This document shows positions 19,798-40,955 of a DNA stretch of 64,000 bases, piece after piece. Position 1 is the first letter of the stretch. The number at the start of each line of letters is the position of its first letter. A program made the translations under genes and the position numbers. The notes beneath the pieces were generated by a model, which saw nothing but the letters and a program-made list of their open reading frames with translations, was not told the DNA's origin and searched no databases. The DNA comes from Epiperipatus broadwayi (taxonomy: Eukaryota > Onychophora > Udeonychophora > Euonychophora > Peripatidae), in NCBI GenBank assembly GCA_028023455.1, contig JAQFVV010000037.1, forward strand, positions 1,674,001 to 1,738,000. Direction: 5' to 3'.

Positions 19798-22700
19798 AAT
19801 AAATAATTATAAAATATAGAGAGAAGGAAGAAACAGATACAATTAAAAACATATTTCTTGTGAATCAAAGTTTGTTTTAAAATTATGTTATATAGGTTGT
19901 GCTGATAACTTATTTATGTTTTTAATCACTGATGGAGCCACTAGTCACTATCAATCTACATAACTTAATTTACAGTGATCCAAAAGTTAATGATAATGAT
20001 GAATGCTGCCAGTTAAATTCAGAGAGAGATAGAGATCTTTAACATTTTTCAGACAATTGAGACAAGAACAGAGAGACAAACTTTGAACAAGATAATTATA
20101 AACAATTGGAAAATTTATTAAATCTAAAACAAACAGTCAAACAAAGCATGGACAATTGACCTAAATTTTTCAGCAGATTTATCTGAGTGCACTAGAGTAT
20201 TATAACATTAAACACCCTAGCAGATAAGTTCATTTTCTCACCTAAGAATTAAAAGAGATTTATAATGTCTCCCTGCTAGCCATTTATAAAAACTAATTTC
20301 AGTTTTGTTATTTAGAGATTTCAAAACAAAGAAATCTTGTACAGAATACAATGAATCAGCACTGAGTAATCTTTTCCTATAACCTGGCAAAATCTTGTGA
20401 TATATAGGAGTGTCATTTTCCTGAAAATTCGCCCAGGAATGACCAAACTAAAGATCATCAAGATTGATTCCAATACAGTAAAAAAATTACTGTATTACAT
20501 AATCTGAAATATAGGAAAAACAAAATTTTTACTAAGAAAAACAGAACAATATACCCCTTAAACTGCCAACCAAAAGATTTGCAATCTATAAAAAACACAA
20601 AACAAGATTGTCTAAATTAATTATAATAAAAAAAGACAGATTAGGCAAAAAAACTTACTAATATCTGCCCAAGCACTTATCAAGGATTAGTAATGTAAAA
20701 CAGAAAAAAACCTAAGTATATAAAATAGAAACTCATAATACACACTCGAATAAATAAAATTAAAAATATGAAATCTTAAAACTAAGACTCTTATACATAT
20801 TATAAATAAAATACACATTAAAATAATTAAAGTTATTTTATTGAATATGCAAAAGTTATTATAAATACAGGTTTCTTGTTAGATAAAGCTAAGAATTTTA
20901 ACAGAAATTTAACTAGATATTTAAGCCCTGGTTATAATATAAAAATGTAAGTTTACCTTGAGGCATAATTTTAGGTCCACTGATTTATTCCAGTGGGATA
21001 TGCAATTTTCAGGTTTACATAAGGTTCCTTAAGAAGGCTTTGATTTAAATTTATATGTTTATGAATCTGGAGGCAATTGGTAGGCTCAGTTCAGGACTAG
21101 GTTTTTATGTCATGATCTTGAAGGCACAATTATGAAGATATGAATTTTATTTTTGGCTTGATTTAGCACTGCATGTTTTAAGATTTCTCATGGCATATAT
21201 TTTAAACATGGTGACTGAATAGCCACCCCTATCATGGCAACTACTAATATTATTAACAGTCTGCAAAAATCCAACTTCAGTGATCTATATTGAACAATTA
21301 GTAAATATAAAAATTTGAATCATTCTGAGTAAGAAGCATAATTATAACAAGAAGATTAATAATAATTAATGTAAACATTAGAAGCTGAATAATTATAACA
21401 AGCAGAATAATAAACAAAGCAAAGCAAAACTTCATATAAACTCCATATAAACAATTACGTGCTAGTATTGGAGATGTGGTCATGTGATGCTTGCTGATTT
21501 AACAGAAGAATAAAAAGTCAAAAATGCAGGCCTTTTTATATGAACTGTTTTCTCCGATACAATCTATAATTAGATGTTTTGACCATGGTAAATCTCTATC
21601 TCCTGCTTAATTGTAATTAAAAAACAACAACTTCCAGGGCTCTTATCTTATTCAAAATTAATTTAAAAAAATAAATAAATGCAAAAATAAGTCTCAGCTT
21701 TTAAAACAGATTACATTCAAAAATAAAAAGAAAGTTGATTACAATCAAAACTTTTTAAAATCAAAAATGCTTTTTCAAATATGTTAAAACATTGCTTGCT
21801 TTTAATTACCATAGCAAAAAAAAACAAATGTCCAAAAAAATTATGTTAAACTAAAATCTATAGAAGAGTAAAATCACAGAGTTTTAAAATGTAAATGAGT
21901 ATGTGTTCTATACTTTTCTCAATAGATGTGGATTTCCACTTCCATTAATTGTCTCATGTATTTATAAAGACATTGAAGATTGCAACTTGATTACAGAGAT
22001 TGAAATTATTTATTGGAAAAGTTTAAATAAACCTATTTAAACAGATAAATATAACATGTTCTGAATGAAAACTAATAAATAGTCCATTATAATGTTACAA
22101 ATTGTAATTATAATTTTCAAATTGCACCTAAAGTATTACTTAAATAAAAAATATAATAATGATCCAGGATAAATAGGTTTATACATAACCATTAAAAACC
22201 AGACAACACATAGACAATACCAATAAAGATAACAATCATGAATTTCAAACTGTTGTCAAGGCAACCTCTTTTATCAATAGCATCCACATTTTCATTATGC
22301 AATTTTCTATAAAAGAAAAAAAAACTTTGAAATGTTCCATTAAGTTGTATGCATCTGCAACAATTTTTTTAAAATACAAACATAGATATAACCAAATTGA
22401 TAAACAATGTGGAGAAAATCAAATTCGAGTAAATTTGAAAATAACAAAAAATAAGAGAATATCTGAAACTAAGCATATGTATATGACAGAATGAAAAATG
22501 TTGATGGTACTGTACAAATTATTGGTAATTATTTTCTAAATGAGAATATATTTAGTGATTGTGATTTTCAATAAATGGGTGGTGTAAAATAGCCTTAAAG
22601 TTCATACTAATAGCCTTTTGCCAAAAATCTTTAAAAACAGTTATGTTTCACTCATTAAACATAATAGATTCAGTGAATGTCAATACAGATGAAATGTTTA

Positions 22701-25700
22701 TGTTTTTTTTTTCAAAAATCATCAATCAGCAATGTTTGATAAAAAATTGTAAATTAAAAAATAGTTATAGTGTTGAAATAACTGATTCATTTATTAATAA
22801 ATATCTCTATTTTGTAGCTAATATTTTCTTTATCAATCCTTATTAAATCCAAGATATGGAATAAAATATTGGAAATACTCAGTAATAAGATATAGATTGA
22901 AATTTTATTAAAAACATGAGAGTTACGTATATTGTGTTTTACTGATAAAATAAAATGAAAAATATAAATTACACAGTAATTTGAAAATAATTTTTCATCT
23001 CATAATTATTATGATTCACAACCTGGAATTTTGAAGTTCTAAATAGTAACCTCAGTTGGAACATATTTATAATGTAGATAATTTTATACTGTGCATTCAA
23101 TAAAAAATAATTTTATTTTATTTTAATTGTAAGTCATATTTGACCTATCATTAAAAATATTTTTTTTCTTTAAATACTCATTCTAAATTTATATTTATAC
23201 TTAAAAAGGATGTAATGCACTTAATAAAAGAATTTACTGATGACCATGTATAATTTTAATTACTATAGTCTCATCCCACAATCAACACTTGATTGAATAT
23301 GTTGTGAAATATATCTTCTATAGCAATAAGATACAGTAAACATTGAAAATAAAAATAAAAAACATTTATTTAACAAGTACTTCCTTTTTTTAGAAGAGTT
23401 ATGGCTGGAACATGTATATTCTCATAATTAACATTGTAAATTTGTAGTACTGTACAATGAGGAAGGAGTTGTTAAAATGATATACTAATTTTTTTATTAA
23501 GTTGACATTAAGATAACAGTGTAGGGGTGTTTGGGAAATTGCTGCAATCACAAACTAGATTGTTTATATATGTATATTTAGCAAAGCTTGACAATCAAAA
23601 TGTATGTGAACTTTTTTTCTTTCATTCAACATTGCTTTGGGGAAAATTTAATATGCTTTGAAATCAGTTTTTTTTTATATATATAAAAACAAAAAAATAA
23701 TAAAATTTACCAACAAACATCTTGAAAAATTCAAGTTTTTTGGAATTCATAGTAGGTAATGTAAAATCAGTATAGAAAAAAAACATTCAGTTAATTATAT
23801 TGAATTATGAACTTGTAAATTTTCTAGATTTTTAGATGTATTTATTTTTATTATGCATAATTAAATAACACTGGACGATTTTAATATATTGTCTGTGATA
23901 CTGGCCAGAAACTGGACTTCTCTAAGATTACTTTGATGATGAAAATATAATTTTGTCACTGTGTAATGAGGTAGAAAAAAAAGCAATCTTTAACAAAAAT
24001 GGAATAATAAAGTTCTAATTTAGGATTGAGTATTAAGTAAATGGTTAATAAAAACTGAGCAAATTTGGATTAACAGATGAAGAATAAATAAAAAGTTTAT
24101 AAAGAAAACAGTAAAAGAAGATGTTCAACATAGACCACAGACATACTTACATATATACATATGTGTTTGCATGTGTGAGAAATAATATCCATTTGTATGA
24201 TATAATATCATGTATGGATTACTTCTTGATTTTAAATACAGGTATTATACTGCTAAGAGAAATGAGATAACAAATGTGAACAAATTAAGGGAATAATAAA
24301 CCTGTGACAGTGATGGACTTGTATATATGAAGTATTTTAGATAGCATAATTCTAATCAAGTCAGTTTTTTTTTTTTTTTTGCTGTTTCTAATAAGGGGAG
24401 AACATTCTAAATACAAAATGTCCATTGTTCTACTTGAAGCTCTTTATTAATTAATGAAACCACTGGTCTTTTCTATAATATAAAAAAAATAAACAAACAG
24501 AATAAACTGATTTTGATATCGTATATCAATTTGCATCAGTAAACTAATGCAGACTGAGATCATGTAGTCCATTATATGTTAATAAAAAGATTGATAAAAT
24601 ATATATTTTCGAGCTGATATTATAGCAAAGTTATTTACAATAAGGGTGCCAATTGTTTGGATAGGAATTTTAATTTTTTTCAAGATTGTATGTATATCAG
24701 CGACTGAGTTAAATAAAAAAATATACTTTACGTATTAATGTTCTATCTTTTTTATCGTTAAAAAAGGGGTATTTTCTTTTCGGTTTATATGAGAAAATTC
24801 ATAAAAAAAAATTAAATATAATTGTATGAATACATAAGTGAATAAAATAAAAAATAAACATTATATTTTATATACTAAATATTTAAAATATTTTTATTAT
24901 ATTATTGTTGTAATGCATTATACTAATAGTTTAATTTAATTTTTGTTATTGATTAAACTTTTAACGTATCATTATCTACAAGTGCGTCAGACAGGAGTTG
25001 TTAAAAATCATTAAGTTTTCCAAGCATGTGAAAGATACTTAACTGTAGGTGATACAGTAACAAACAAGATTATGTGAGCAATTCAAATTGATTTGAAAAG
25101 ATTATATCAAAAATATCCTTTTCCTTGTGGATTGATAAAATTTATTACAATCTCACAAAGAATTTATATAAACATAAACAAGATAAAACTGAAAAAATAA
25201 AATCAAAGTAAACGGACGTTAAAATCAACTTTCAAGTAAATAAATAATTAGCAAACAGAAATATAAAGGTAGTTTAGAATATTAGTTATATTTTTAATAT
25301 ATCATATAGTCACAAAGTTTGCTGTTCGGTATTATTTTGTTCTTCAGCTGCATCATACCCTGAAAAATTAACAACATTAATTACTAATCTAGTTATTATT
25401 ATAAATCCGATATATCTATAAATATTGCATGAAATTATAAAAAAAGTTTTACAAAATAACAAAAAGTGTTCATTTATTACAAAGGTAAACAAATATCACT
25501 GCTATATTCTTATCTTAATGTCTACATATCCTAAACTGCTAGGTAAAAAGTTTTTAAATATATAAATGTTTTAATCTATTTTTTTTAATTATTCTTGTTA
25601 TTATATCATAAAATGCTTTTTTATTCATTTCATAGGTTATTTAGTCTGGGCCTGCAAAATGTTTTTCAATTTCAAATTATACTTAATATTTATATTCCAC

Positions 25701-25754
25701 ATATCTGGCCTCTAAACATCACATGATCACCATTTCTTATGTTTGCATGTAATT
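19795..25754. other. AT-rich non-coding region
   Basis: No frame with recognisable protein similarity, RNA gene or terminal-repeat element was found. Short frames (for example 21298-21483 minus, 22297-22494 plus) have low-complexity I/N/K/F composition. Small chance-sized hairpins occur, such as CCACTG...CAGTGG at 20974-20993 and ACAGTA...TACTGT near 20476-20493. I see nothing else. Confidence 0.7.
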
Positions 25755-26800
25755 GATATTAAAACAGGAAAAAAACTCACAATATGTATTGCCACATAGC
25801 AAGCTATAGTAATCAATGGATGTCAGAAGGCTTGTGCATAAAATCCCCATCTAGTGCCTACTCATCCAATATCCCCAGACTAGTTTCTGTCTGGTGGCCT
25901 TCGTCAATAAGGAGCATTGGATCTGAGAGCAATGCACCTAGATCTTAGGATCAAATGCAATCGTCCAGCAGCCATTATTTATCTCTACCTAACTACAAAA
26001 CTATGAATCTTAAATTGAAAACAACTTAATATTTTCAATCCAAGCCCAATCAGCTTATGTAATCATATAGGTATGAACTCATTTCAGTACCCATACATTT
26101 TGGTGTCTTTGGTTCTTTAATAACCATAGTCACCAATATCATATTAGACATGATTGGTTTTAAGCCAATAAACATCATGATCACCATTTCTTATGCTGGC
26201 TTGTAACTGTTATTAAAACAGACAAAACCTCACTATACATATTTCCTCACAGCAAGTTACAGTAATCAAGGGATTCCAGAAGGCTTGTACATAAAATCCT
26301 CATCTAGTGCCTACTCTTCCAATATCCCCAGACTAGTTTCTGGTTTGCAGTCTTCATCAGTCTTGGATCTGAGAGCACTGCACCTAGATCTCAAGATCTA
26401 ATGTAATCCTGCCTAATAGGATATTGGTGGCTATGGTTATTAAAGAACCAAAGACACCAAAATATATGGGTACTGAACTGAGTTCAGGCCTATATGACTA
26501 CATAAGCTGATGGGCTTGGATTGAAAATATTAAAGTGTTTTCAATTTAAGACTCATAGTTTTGTAGTTAAGTAGAGATAAAATGTGGTGACTGGAGGGTT
26601 GCATTAGATCTTAAGATATAGGTGCAGTGCTCTCAGATCCAAGGCTTCTCACTGACAAAGGCTGCAAGCCAAAAACTAGTCTGGGGATATTGGATGAGTA
26701 GGCACTAGATGGGGATTTTATGCACAAGCCTTCTGGCATTGATTACTCTAGCTTGCTGTGTGGCAATTTGTATAGTGAGTGTTTGCTTGTTTTAATATCT
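25755..26800. repeat. Foldback repeat family A, about 1 kb
   Basis: The left arm (25755-26141) is the inverted counterpart of the right arm (26419-26800), about 380 bases each. Shared landmarks include gatattaaaaca, agcaagcta, cagaaggcttgt, ctagtgcctactc, ccccagactagt and ggttctttaataacc. The central segment (about 26160-26418) is a third, direct copy of the first part of the left arm. No coding capacity is visible. Long internal inverted repeats plus a direct partial duplication fit a foldback or rearranged non-autonomous DNA element. No target duplication could be identified. Confidence 0.75.
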
Positions 26801-33603
<6,803 letters not shown>

Positions 33604-36070
33604 TGAAACAGACAGATCGAAGAACCAATCTTCGTTTCATGTGTTTTAAGTACGGTAATTCGAACCACTATCTGCCCGCAGTGAGATGTGTCTATTTTCA
33701 GTCATAATAAAAAAATTAGTTATATATTTTAAGTTTTGTAGATCAATAGGTAAGATTCCGTATATAAATGTCACAAACCATGAAATAATATTCGTGTGTG
33801 CGTGGTTTGTGGGTTTATATCAATTTAATTTAAAGTTCATTGCGGGCGTATTTGTTTGAATTTTAGTTTTTTTTAAAAATTGTACAAAGTCGTTTAAAAA
33901 TGCTGATCAAAAGTCACATTCCTTTGATCAGTGTTTTTAATTAAAATCTAAATTACACAAATGTACAGAGTAATTAAATTGTATTCGAAATTAGATAAGA
34001 AATGTAGATTTGTAATTACCGTGTCAATTTAAAAATTGCGTATCAAAGAAAAAGGACAATGGAATGGATAATTAATGTAGTATGGTCAAGCTGGATGGCT
34101 GGAAGCTAGAGAAAGTAGGAGGAGCTTAAACACAAAAACCAGGTGGAAAGGTCAATCGTGGGCATCTTAGAGAAAAACTTATTCTAACTTTTGACGTGGT
34201 TGAGAGAAGTAGTCTTAAGACAGCACTGCAGCTGCTAGAGTAATTCCTAGAACTTTGTTAAGAAGCTCACCTGTAAACCGCAATGTTGAGGGGCTAAGTG
34301 ACAGGAGCTGATCTCTGTCCAGCCAAATTGAATCTCCGTGCCACTGTCTGATCATGTTGTTTGTGCTTCATAGTTTCCAGCTTCCAATCTCCAAATTGAC
34401 AATGCCTTGCAAATAACTTTCAAAATGCGCGCCTACGTTCGTCGGAAATATCAATCGGGAAAAGCCAAGCCGGATGAAGAAAGAAGAGTAACTGTGTTAC
34501 ACGAACTTTTAACTTTCTCCCGAGCTTAATGTGATCAATCAAATAAATTACATGTAAGTTTTTATGTCGTTTATAATGCTATTGTTTAACCTGTCAGTAA
34601 ATTTTCTTTTCTTTTAATCCTCTGCTCTAGTCTTTAGAAATAAATTATAAAAATTGTAATTAAGAGTAATAATAATTCAAATGAATGCATTTATATTTTT
34701 TTTGTGTTGCGTATTCCATAAACAAACGATGCCAATAGTAATATTTCCCAACTCTGTGTAAAACTAGTGTACAATAATGATCAAGTTATTTTAAAAGTAA
34801 ATTTTGTTTCCTGAATTAAATATTCTTTTATATTTCGAGTTGGTAAATGTTAAATCCCTTTATTATTCTATTTTAAGTGGTCATATAATTGCAATCTAAG
34901 GTTCAATGCTAAATATATATATATTGGTTTTAAAGTGTTATATTAATGTCATGTATGATATGAGAAATAACTCACTGTATAATTTAATACTATCGCTATC
35001 GCCTGTCAACCTGGAGGGTTAAGGGTTTCAGAGTAAGTTTAATTAATTATTGTTCTCACGGTCAGTTAATTCCGCTATATTTTATTGGGATAAGGGTCTC
35101 AGCCTGTGGCGTAGAAATAGACGAATAGATTCCAGGTTTTGTATAATTTCTGTTAAAAATCCACTTCAAGTATTCGTCCTTGATGTCTGTGGCAATGCCT
35201 TCCCTTCGCTGAAGTTAGCGTCTCGCCATTCTACCACTGGGGATTGAAAGCAGTTTCTTTCCCAGGTAATCTCTTGGATCACCGGGTTCGAAATGATCCC
35301 GGCTGGTTGTCGTGTCCCGGAGCTACTTGGGGGCATTAAGCCTTGTCAAAGTACAAGCCGCCCGGTATTCCATTAATGCACCGCAAGCGATTACTATAGG
35401 GCTCTTGAATCTAGGCAACCACCAGTACATCTATCTTCCATGCCGTGTTTATATAAAACCACCTCCAACTGTCCATCTACGTAACGGCTCGAGTCTATTC
35501 GAATAAAATAAGTTAGTAAAACCCTTTTTGATAAATATCTTTTCAATGCTCAATACTCTGATTCTCTTAGCCACCCATCAGTCATCTAACTACACAGCTA
35601 TTGGCATGAGTTTGTTCACGAGATAAAATGATTGTTAAAGACTAGTAGCTAAATACCAGAGGATTCATGGAAGTCTTACCGTACTGTTGAATGTTATATT
35701 TATATGCCTTCTAATTTTTCTTATTAAACACTGTATTTAATCTACTTTTGTGTTCTCCACCTTATTACTCTGTGAGTCTAGGTAGCCACTTACTGTCTGT
35801 ATGGGCAACTTAAATATATACGTTACATGAATGACCGTTCCAATATCTAGAGAATAAATAAATATATATCATTAACTGTAAGAATTAGTCTATGTTCTGA
35901 GCTGAGCTAGAAAAGGGATAACCCCGTGCTGTTATAAAGTCATCATCGGTTGGTCATACCGGGGTTTGGGTTTGAATTCAGTTGGCGTTTTGGAATTTAT
36001 TCTTAGGCGTGGGCTGGGTTTGAACTCGGGTACTGTGTATGAGTAAGCATGGTGGATTTATACCGGTACA
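33604..36070 (+). repeat. LTR-like repeat family B, copy 1 (probable solo LTR)
   Basis: 2467 bases beginning TGAAACAGAC and ending CCGGTACA, i.e. TG...CA ends. Both sides are flanked by (AT) dinucleotides (33592-33603 and 36071-36090). It is co-linear with 44369-46946 over its whole length at moderate identity. Conserved GC-richer parts lie at about 35200-35400 and 35920-36060. The latter can pair AACCCCG with CGGGGTT across about 34 bases. No long frame exists; those at 35050-35247 and 35312-35506 are not conserved as frames. No internal region follows it, so a solo LTR left by recombination is the simplest reading. Confidence 0.65.
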
Positions 36071-36090
36071 ATATATATATATATATATAT

Positions 36091-36326
36091 GCAATTTTAT
36101 AAATAAATATTTAAAAAATACAGTATTTAAAAGCTTATAAAAATATATGTATAATTGTCACTTAGGAGCGCTTTCAACCAACTTGTGGCTTTGTCAACTA
36201 TCACGTTTTAAACGTGTTAGTTGACAAAGCCACAAGTTGGTTTAAAGCACTCCTAAATGACAGTTATACATATATTTTTATAAGCTTTTAAATACTGTAT
36301 TTTTAAATATTTATTTATAAAATTGC
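36091..36326. repeat. 236-bp near-perfect palindrome (miniature foldback element)
   Basis: Starts GCAATTTTATAAATAAATAT and ends in its inverse, ATTTATAAAATTGC. The arms are about 115 bases, with only a few mismatches and 1-base bulges, and meet at about 36208 (CACGTTTTAAACGTG). It is flanked by AT-rich dinucleotides, so a TA or AT target duplication is possible but unprovable. Transcribed, it would make a long hairpin RNA. Typical of a foldback or miniature inverted-repeat transposon; no coding capacity. Confidence 0.85.
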
Positions 36327-36396
36327 GTATATTATTTTGAAGAAATACAGACATCAAATTATATATATATTGTGGCCATCCGAATGGGCACAAGGG

Positions 36397-36419
36397 TTTA
36401 AGATACTTTGTATCTTAAA
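36397..36419. repeat. Perfect 10-bp hairpin with 3-base loop
   Basis: TTTAAGATAC-TTT-GTATCTTAAA is a perfect stem-loop. It is followed about 20 bases later by an A run (36440-36452). It may be the terminal hairpin of a small retroposon, but no tRNA-like head was found upstream. Confidence 0.5.
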
Positions 36420-39400
36420 TAAATAGTTATATTGTACTAAAAAAAAAAAAATGAAATAACCTTAGAATTTTAAAAATTTTGTTGGAGATTGCTTAAAGCT
36501 TAAATATGGGTTGCTTGTGCAGTTTACTGACCACTTTATAAGTGTTTATTGGTATTGATGTGGTTAATGAAGTGTTTAATGTAGGGAAGGGGGGTTGTTT
36601 ATTAATGGAATTGATACATCTTGTTGGAAAGATGCAAAGTTATCCTGTGTTAGTATAATATTATTTGAATGGTTTCAAAAATCCTTTATTCATTTATTCT
36701 TATCCTTTTGTCAACAGTTAATAGCAGTTTCAATTATATTTATTTAAGACAGTTCAATATTTAGGTTGTGGTGCATGTGTATGCCTGTATGATTCTGCAT
36801 TATGTTTCATTTCATTTTCATCTTTAATAACAGCAAACAATAGTACATTCACAATAAAACATTTAAACTACAGTAGTTATTTTAAATAATTAATAAATAT
36901 ATATTTCTTTCCAATAATTAATAGATAGTTAGATCAATGAATTATTTTATAAATTGAATAAATTGTTAATCATTTTTATTTGATGGTTAATTAATATTCA
37001 TTTTTCTTTCAAGTTTGTAAAAGCTATTTATTTTATTATTTGTATTTTTTTTTTCTTGTCTTCATTTAGTTTTAAAAAAAATATCAAGATGATTTTTTTT
37101 TTTGAAAAGATTTGTTTTTGCATATGTAATTAGTTAGTTAGCAAGATGTGTGGGAGTAACCCGGTGAAAGGAAAATGAACTTTTGCTGAAGGGAGTTGTT
37201 AACAAAGATCTCCCGTGTAAAATTTGCTCTTTATAATGTAATTGTAGACAGTAAACAGTGTTTCATGTATTGTAGAAATTCAAGCCAGTTACTGAAGTCG
37301 AATTAACTTTGGAAAGACTTTAGAGTAAAACTTCCAAAGGAGCTTAAGAACTTTATCATGGAAAAAAATAATTAAAAATGCAATTCTAATGTTTTAAAAA
37401 AGGTGCATCAGTTTTAATTTACTCTCTTCAATTTAAACATTTCTGAATTAATCCCTTTATAACTATTACTCTTTTAAAAATATATGTCAATAACGTGCAG
37501 TCTACATTATTTCACTTAATTATCGTTTTAAATAAGAATGGTTTACATAAATATTATTGTTGTATCATTAAGCAACGTGTTTATATATATATATATATAT
37601 ATATATGGAAAACGCATGCAGAACTGTTCTGTAGAATATATTCTAATTTCTCACTATTTTTCGTGCTGTGTTTTTGCGAAGATTATACATAGACTTAAGG
37701 ATATGTCTATCTTGATAGACCATACCATGTTTAAGTTCTTCGCAGGGAAATAACAGTATTCATTTATTTGATATATCTGGAGCTAATACTTACTTGTAAA
37801 TTAAGAAAGTAAAATGTAAGCTACTTCTGTTTGAATTGAATGGAAGGACAGAAATGCTGGAAATTTTTGTCCTCTTCAATAAGGACGGAATATGAAACAA
37901 AGCATTATTAATTATGGAATTACTGAGAACAATTTAAAGTGTTAAATGCTATTCAGAAAAACACTAAGGATAATTGTGTATTTAATCCAGAACTACAACA
38001 GAATAAGTGAAATAATTCCTGTCCAACAGTAATTAAGAATTTATTATATTCTCGTCATAATAGAAGATAAATTGATTGCTTATGTATGATACAGTAACTT
38101 AAATAACTTTGTTATGAACATTGAATATGCTGAGTTCTATTTAAGCATGACTATATTTGTGTGGTTATTCTACTGCAAAAGTTTATTTTAGTTTAAAATT
38201 CGGTTTGGAAGGTATCCCATATTATTTTATAAACCCAGAGCAGAGCTTTGAAAATGAACTTTTATTTTAAGTTATAAAACTAATAATTTCGTGTCGTTTA
38301 TTTTATTTTTATTGCTTGCCATAATTCATATCTATGATAGATAGATAGATTTTATTTAGTATTATGTTCATTTATAATCTGTGTTATTTTGATTTTCAAG
38401 ACCGTCTCCGGAGCGTACTCAAAGGAGGAGTACGCCGGTAAAAAAGTTGATTGTGTTCAAATAGGTCTTATTGTTTTCTTAGGAGGATAAAAGAAATATT
38501 ATTTTTTTTAAATAATATATTATTAGAGAGGTTTACATTCATTTTTGTATACTTTATTATCTCAAAGTGAAAATTTTGTTCTTTGTTCAAATCAACGAAC
38601 TTATAATAGAAATAGTTCGTTAGATATAAAAAAGTTCGTTCGTAATAATTAGAACCGTTAATTTTTTTTTAAAAAAAAGTAACCTAAAGTTTATTAAATT
38701 AAAAGTTATACCTTAATGCAATATTTAATTATTGTATTACCTGCTTAGTGTGTAATTTAGAGTTAATATTATATATACTTTTTATTCGCGGGTGTGAGTT
38801 TGTTTTGCACAATTATGATATTTGTTTGATAAAATTCAGTTTGTGTATATTTTGTGCATAAATTTCGTGCATTGTTGTATTTTACTGAGTTTAATGGATT
38901 GATATGCTATCTGGAGGTATTTGTCTGCCAGCGTGTATTTATAAGGTTCGATATTTAGAGAAGCTATGAGAATAGAAAGAAATCTGATTGCGTTATAATG
39001 TCTGTAGGGATAAAAGATTTGCTTGTTTAGTCTATGTTAATAATTTTTCATGAGTAGAGCCTAGTTTATTTTATATCCGTATGTATAATGATATTTATTG
39101 AAGTGATATTCCTAGGGCCCTGGTGACGAGGAATTAAAATCCCCACCAATAATGTATTTAGAAGTAAAGGAGTTATTGTTGAAATATGATTAAATGATAT
39201 TTAAGAAGTTATGGGACGTTTTTTTTCTCGGATTCTTGGTAATGAATTATTGTAGAAGTGTTCGGTAAGAGTTATCTGCTCCTCATGTAGATTCCTTTTA
39301 TAACGTATAGTATGTAAAATCATGAAAATATAGCTTTGTGTTAATTCATATGTGGCTAGATAAATTGTTAGATTAATTCTGGATGTAATACTAGTGTCAA

Positions 39401-40865
39401 ATTTTATTGATGAATTACCATTGTTCGAAATAAAATAATGGTATGATAATTTCTTAATGAATGGAGAGTTTATAGAAAAGGTTGTTTTATATTATTGCTG
39501 CTTGAACGTGCACACACACGCGTAATATAAATAATATCGCGTATATAAAGTACATTAAGATTAAAACAGGAAATAAATATTTTAAAATACCGTGTATTTA
39601 TTTAAATAAAGTTATCAATCATCAAATTATCAGAATAAACATGATTTTGCTATGTAGGAGGGGTATACGGAATTGGAATGATTATTTAGTCACTTATAGA
39701 AAGTTGCTTTGCTGAAAGACAAATATAAATGATTTGATTTATTTTGTTAATCAACAGTAATATCCTCTCGAAAGTATCTATATATATTTTTTTTGTGCTA
39801 GTAATATAATGTGTCATTTATTTATGGTCATATAGATGAAACATGCAAGTAAAGTATGTGTTCAAAGTCGGGATATTTAAGTTTTATTATTAATTTGTTT
39901 TGATAGTAGGGACAATCCAAAACTGATGCTAAAAAAAAAAAAATTAATAATTTAAGTCTGTAAAGCAAAGAGCCCATTTGAAAATATTATGTTAGACCAA
40001 ATTTATTTTGTTTATTGTAATAAATGATTTGTTTTAGTTATTTAAATTTTAAACAACTGTGTCGTGAGTTATTCTTGTGTACATTCGTATTTCCATTTCC
40101 ACATCTCCACATTTCATAAATCTATTATAAATCAGATACATTATTTTATAGTTATAATATTAAATTTGCTAGTGTCTGACAATATTGTTTTCCTTAATCC
40201 AAACATTATAAAAGAGCATTTGCCACTTGATAAACGTATTAGAAAGGTTGCCAGGTCAGTATATTTGTTAGATGATGATATGAGATTAAAATACCCTATT
40301 TCTGTCATTATCCTATTATTGAAACACAGTAAATATTTAGTCAAATTGTTTCATTATATTTTATCATACTTTATAATTATAACTTATAGGCCAATGTAGT
40401 TTATTTAATTCAACTGTGTTTGTTAAATTTCCTGAGATCTTATTATTTCTTGATTGGCATTAGAGTAGATTTTAGATCATAATATGCCAAGTTATAGAAT
40501 TGTTAAGAGTGTAATTATAGCAAGCTGATATATGTTATACTTGGATGAAGGAAGAAATTAAGTTTAAAGTATATTTTTAATAGACTGTACTAAGTAAACA
40601 TTATGATTCTTTATCATACAATTAATTAACAAAGGAATTTACATTATATTGAATATTTTATAATATTTCTTCTTTTATTCATTTCTTGTCATATATCTTA
40701 TGAACTGCCTATAGCCTCCCACTGAGCTGAGCTGAACATAAACTTAAATATAGAGTCTCAGTAATAATTTTATTATATCTTTTGTTATATTGTTCTATTC
40801 ATTAATAGAACTGGTGCTGGTCATTTCGCTCATGTAATGTATATGAGCGGTGTTGGGAGTGTAGG

Positions 40866-40866
<1 letters not shown>
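36420..40866. other. AT-rich non-coding region
   Basis: No gene or transposon protein was recognised. It contains a short (TA)n at 37583-37606, ATAG repeats near 38333-38350, and the GC-rich hairpin at 38408-38438. The frame at 40064-40399 plus (111 residues) starts at a non-ATG codon and has no identifiable domain, so it is not called. Confidence 0.65.
38408..38438. repeat. GC-rich stem-loop in an AT-rich desert
   Basis: CCGGAGCGTACTC and GAGTACGCCGG pair through eight contiguous bases plus three more past a two-base bulge, around a 7-base loop (AAAGGAG). Surrounding DNA is strongly AT-rich, so such a stem is unlikely by base composition. Function unknown. Confidence 0.5.

Positions 40867-40954
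<88 letters not shown>
40867..40954. repeat. (TA)n microsatellite
   Basis: About 88 bases of TA dinucleotides. A small inverted repeat, CGCTCAT...ATGAGCG (40827-40849), lies just upstream. No LTR terminus abuts it. Confidence 0.9.

Positions 40955-40955
<1 letters not shown>

Noticed and set aside
40064-40399. 111-codon frame as a small host gene
   Set aside because: Non-ATG start, and an overlapping antisense frame of similar quality; nothing separates it from chance in AT-rich DNA.
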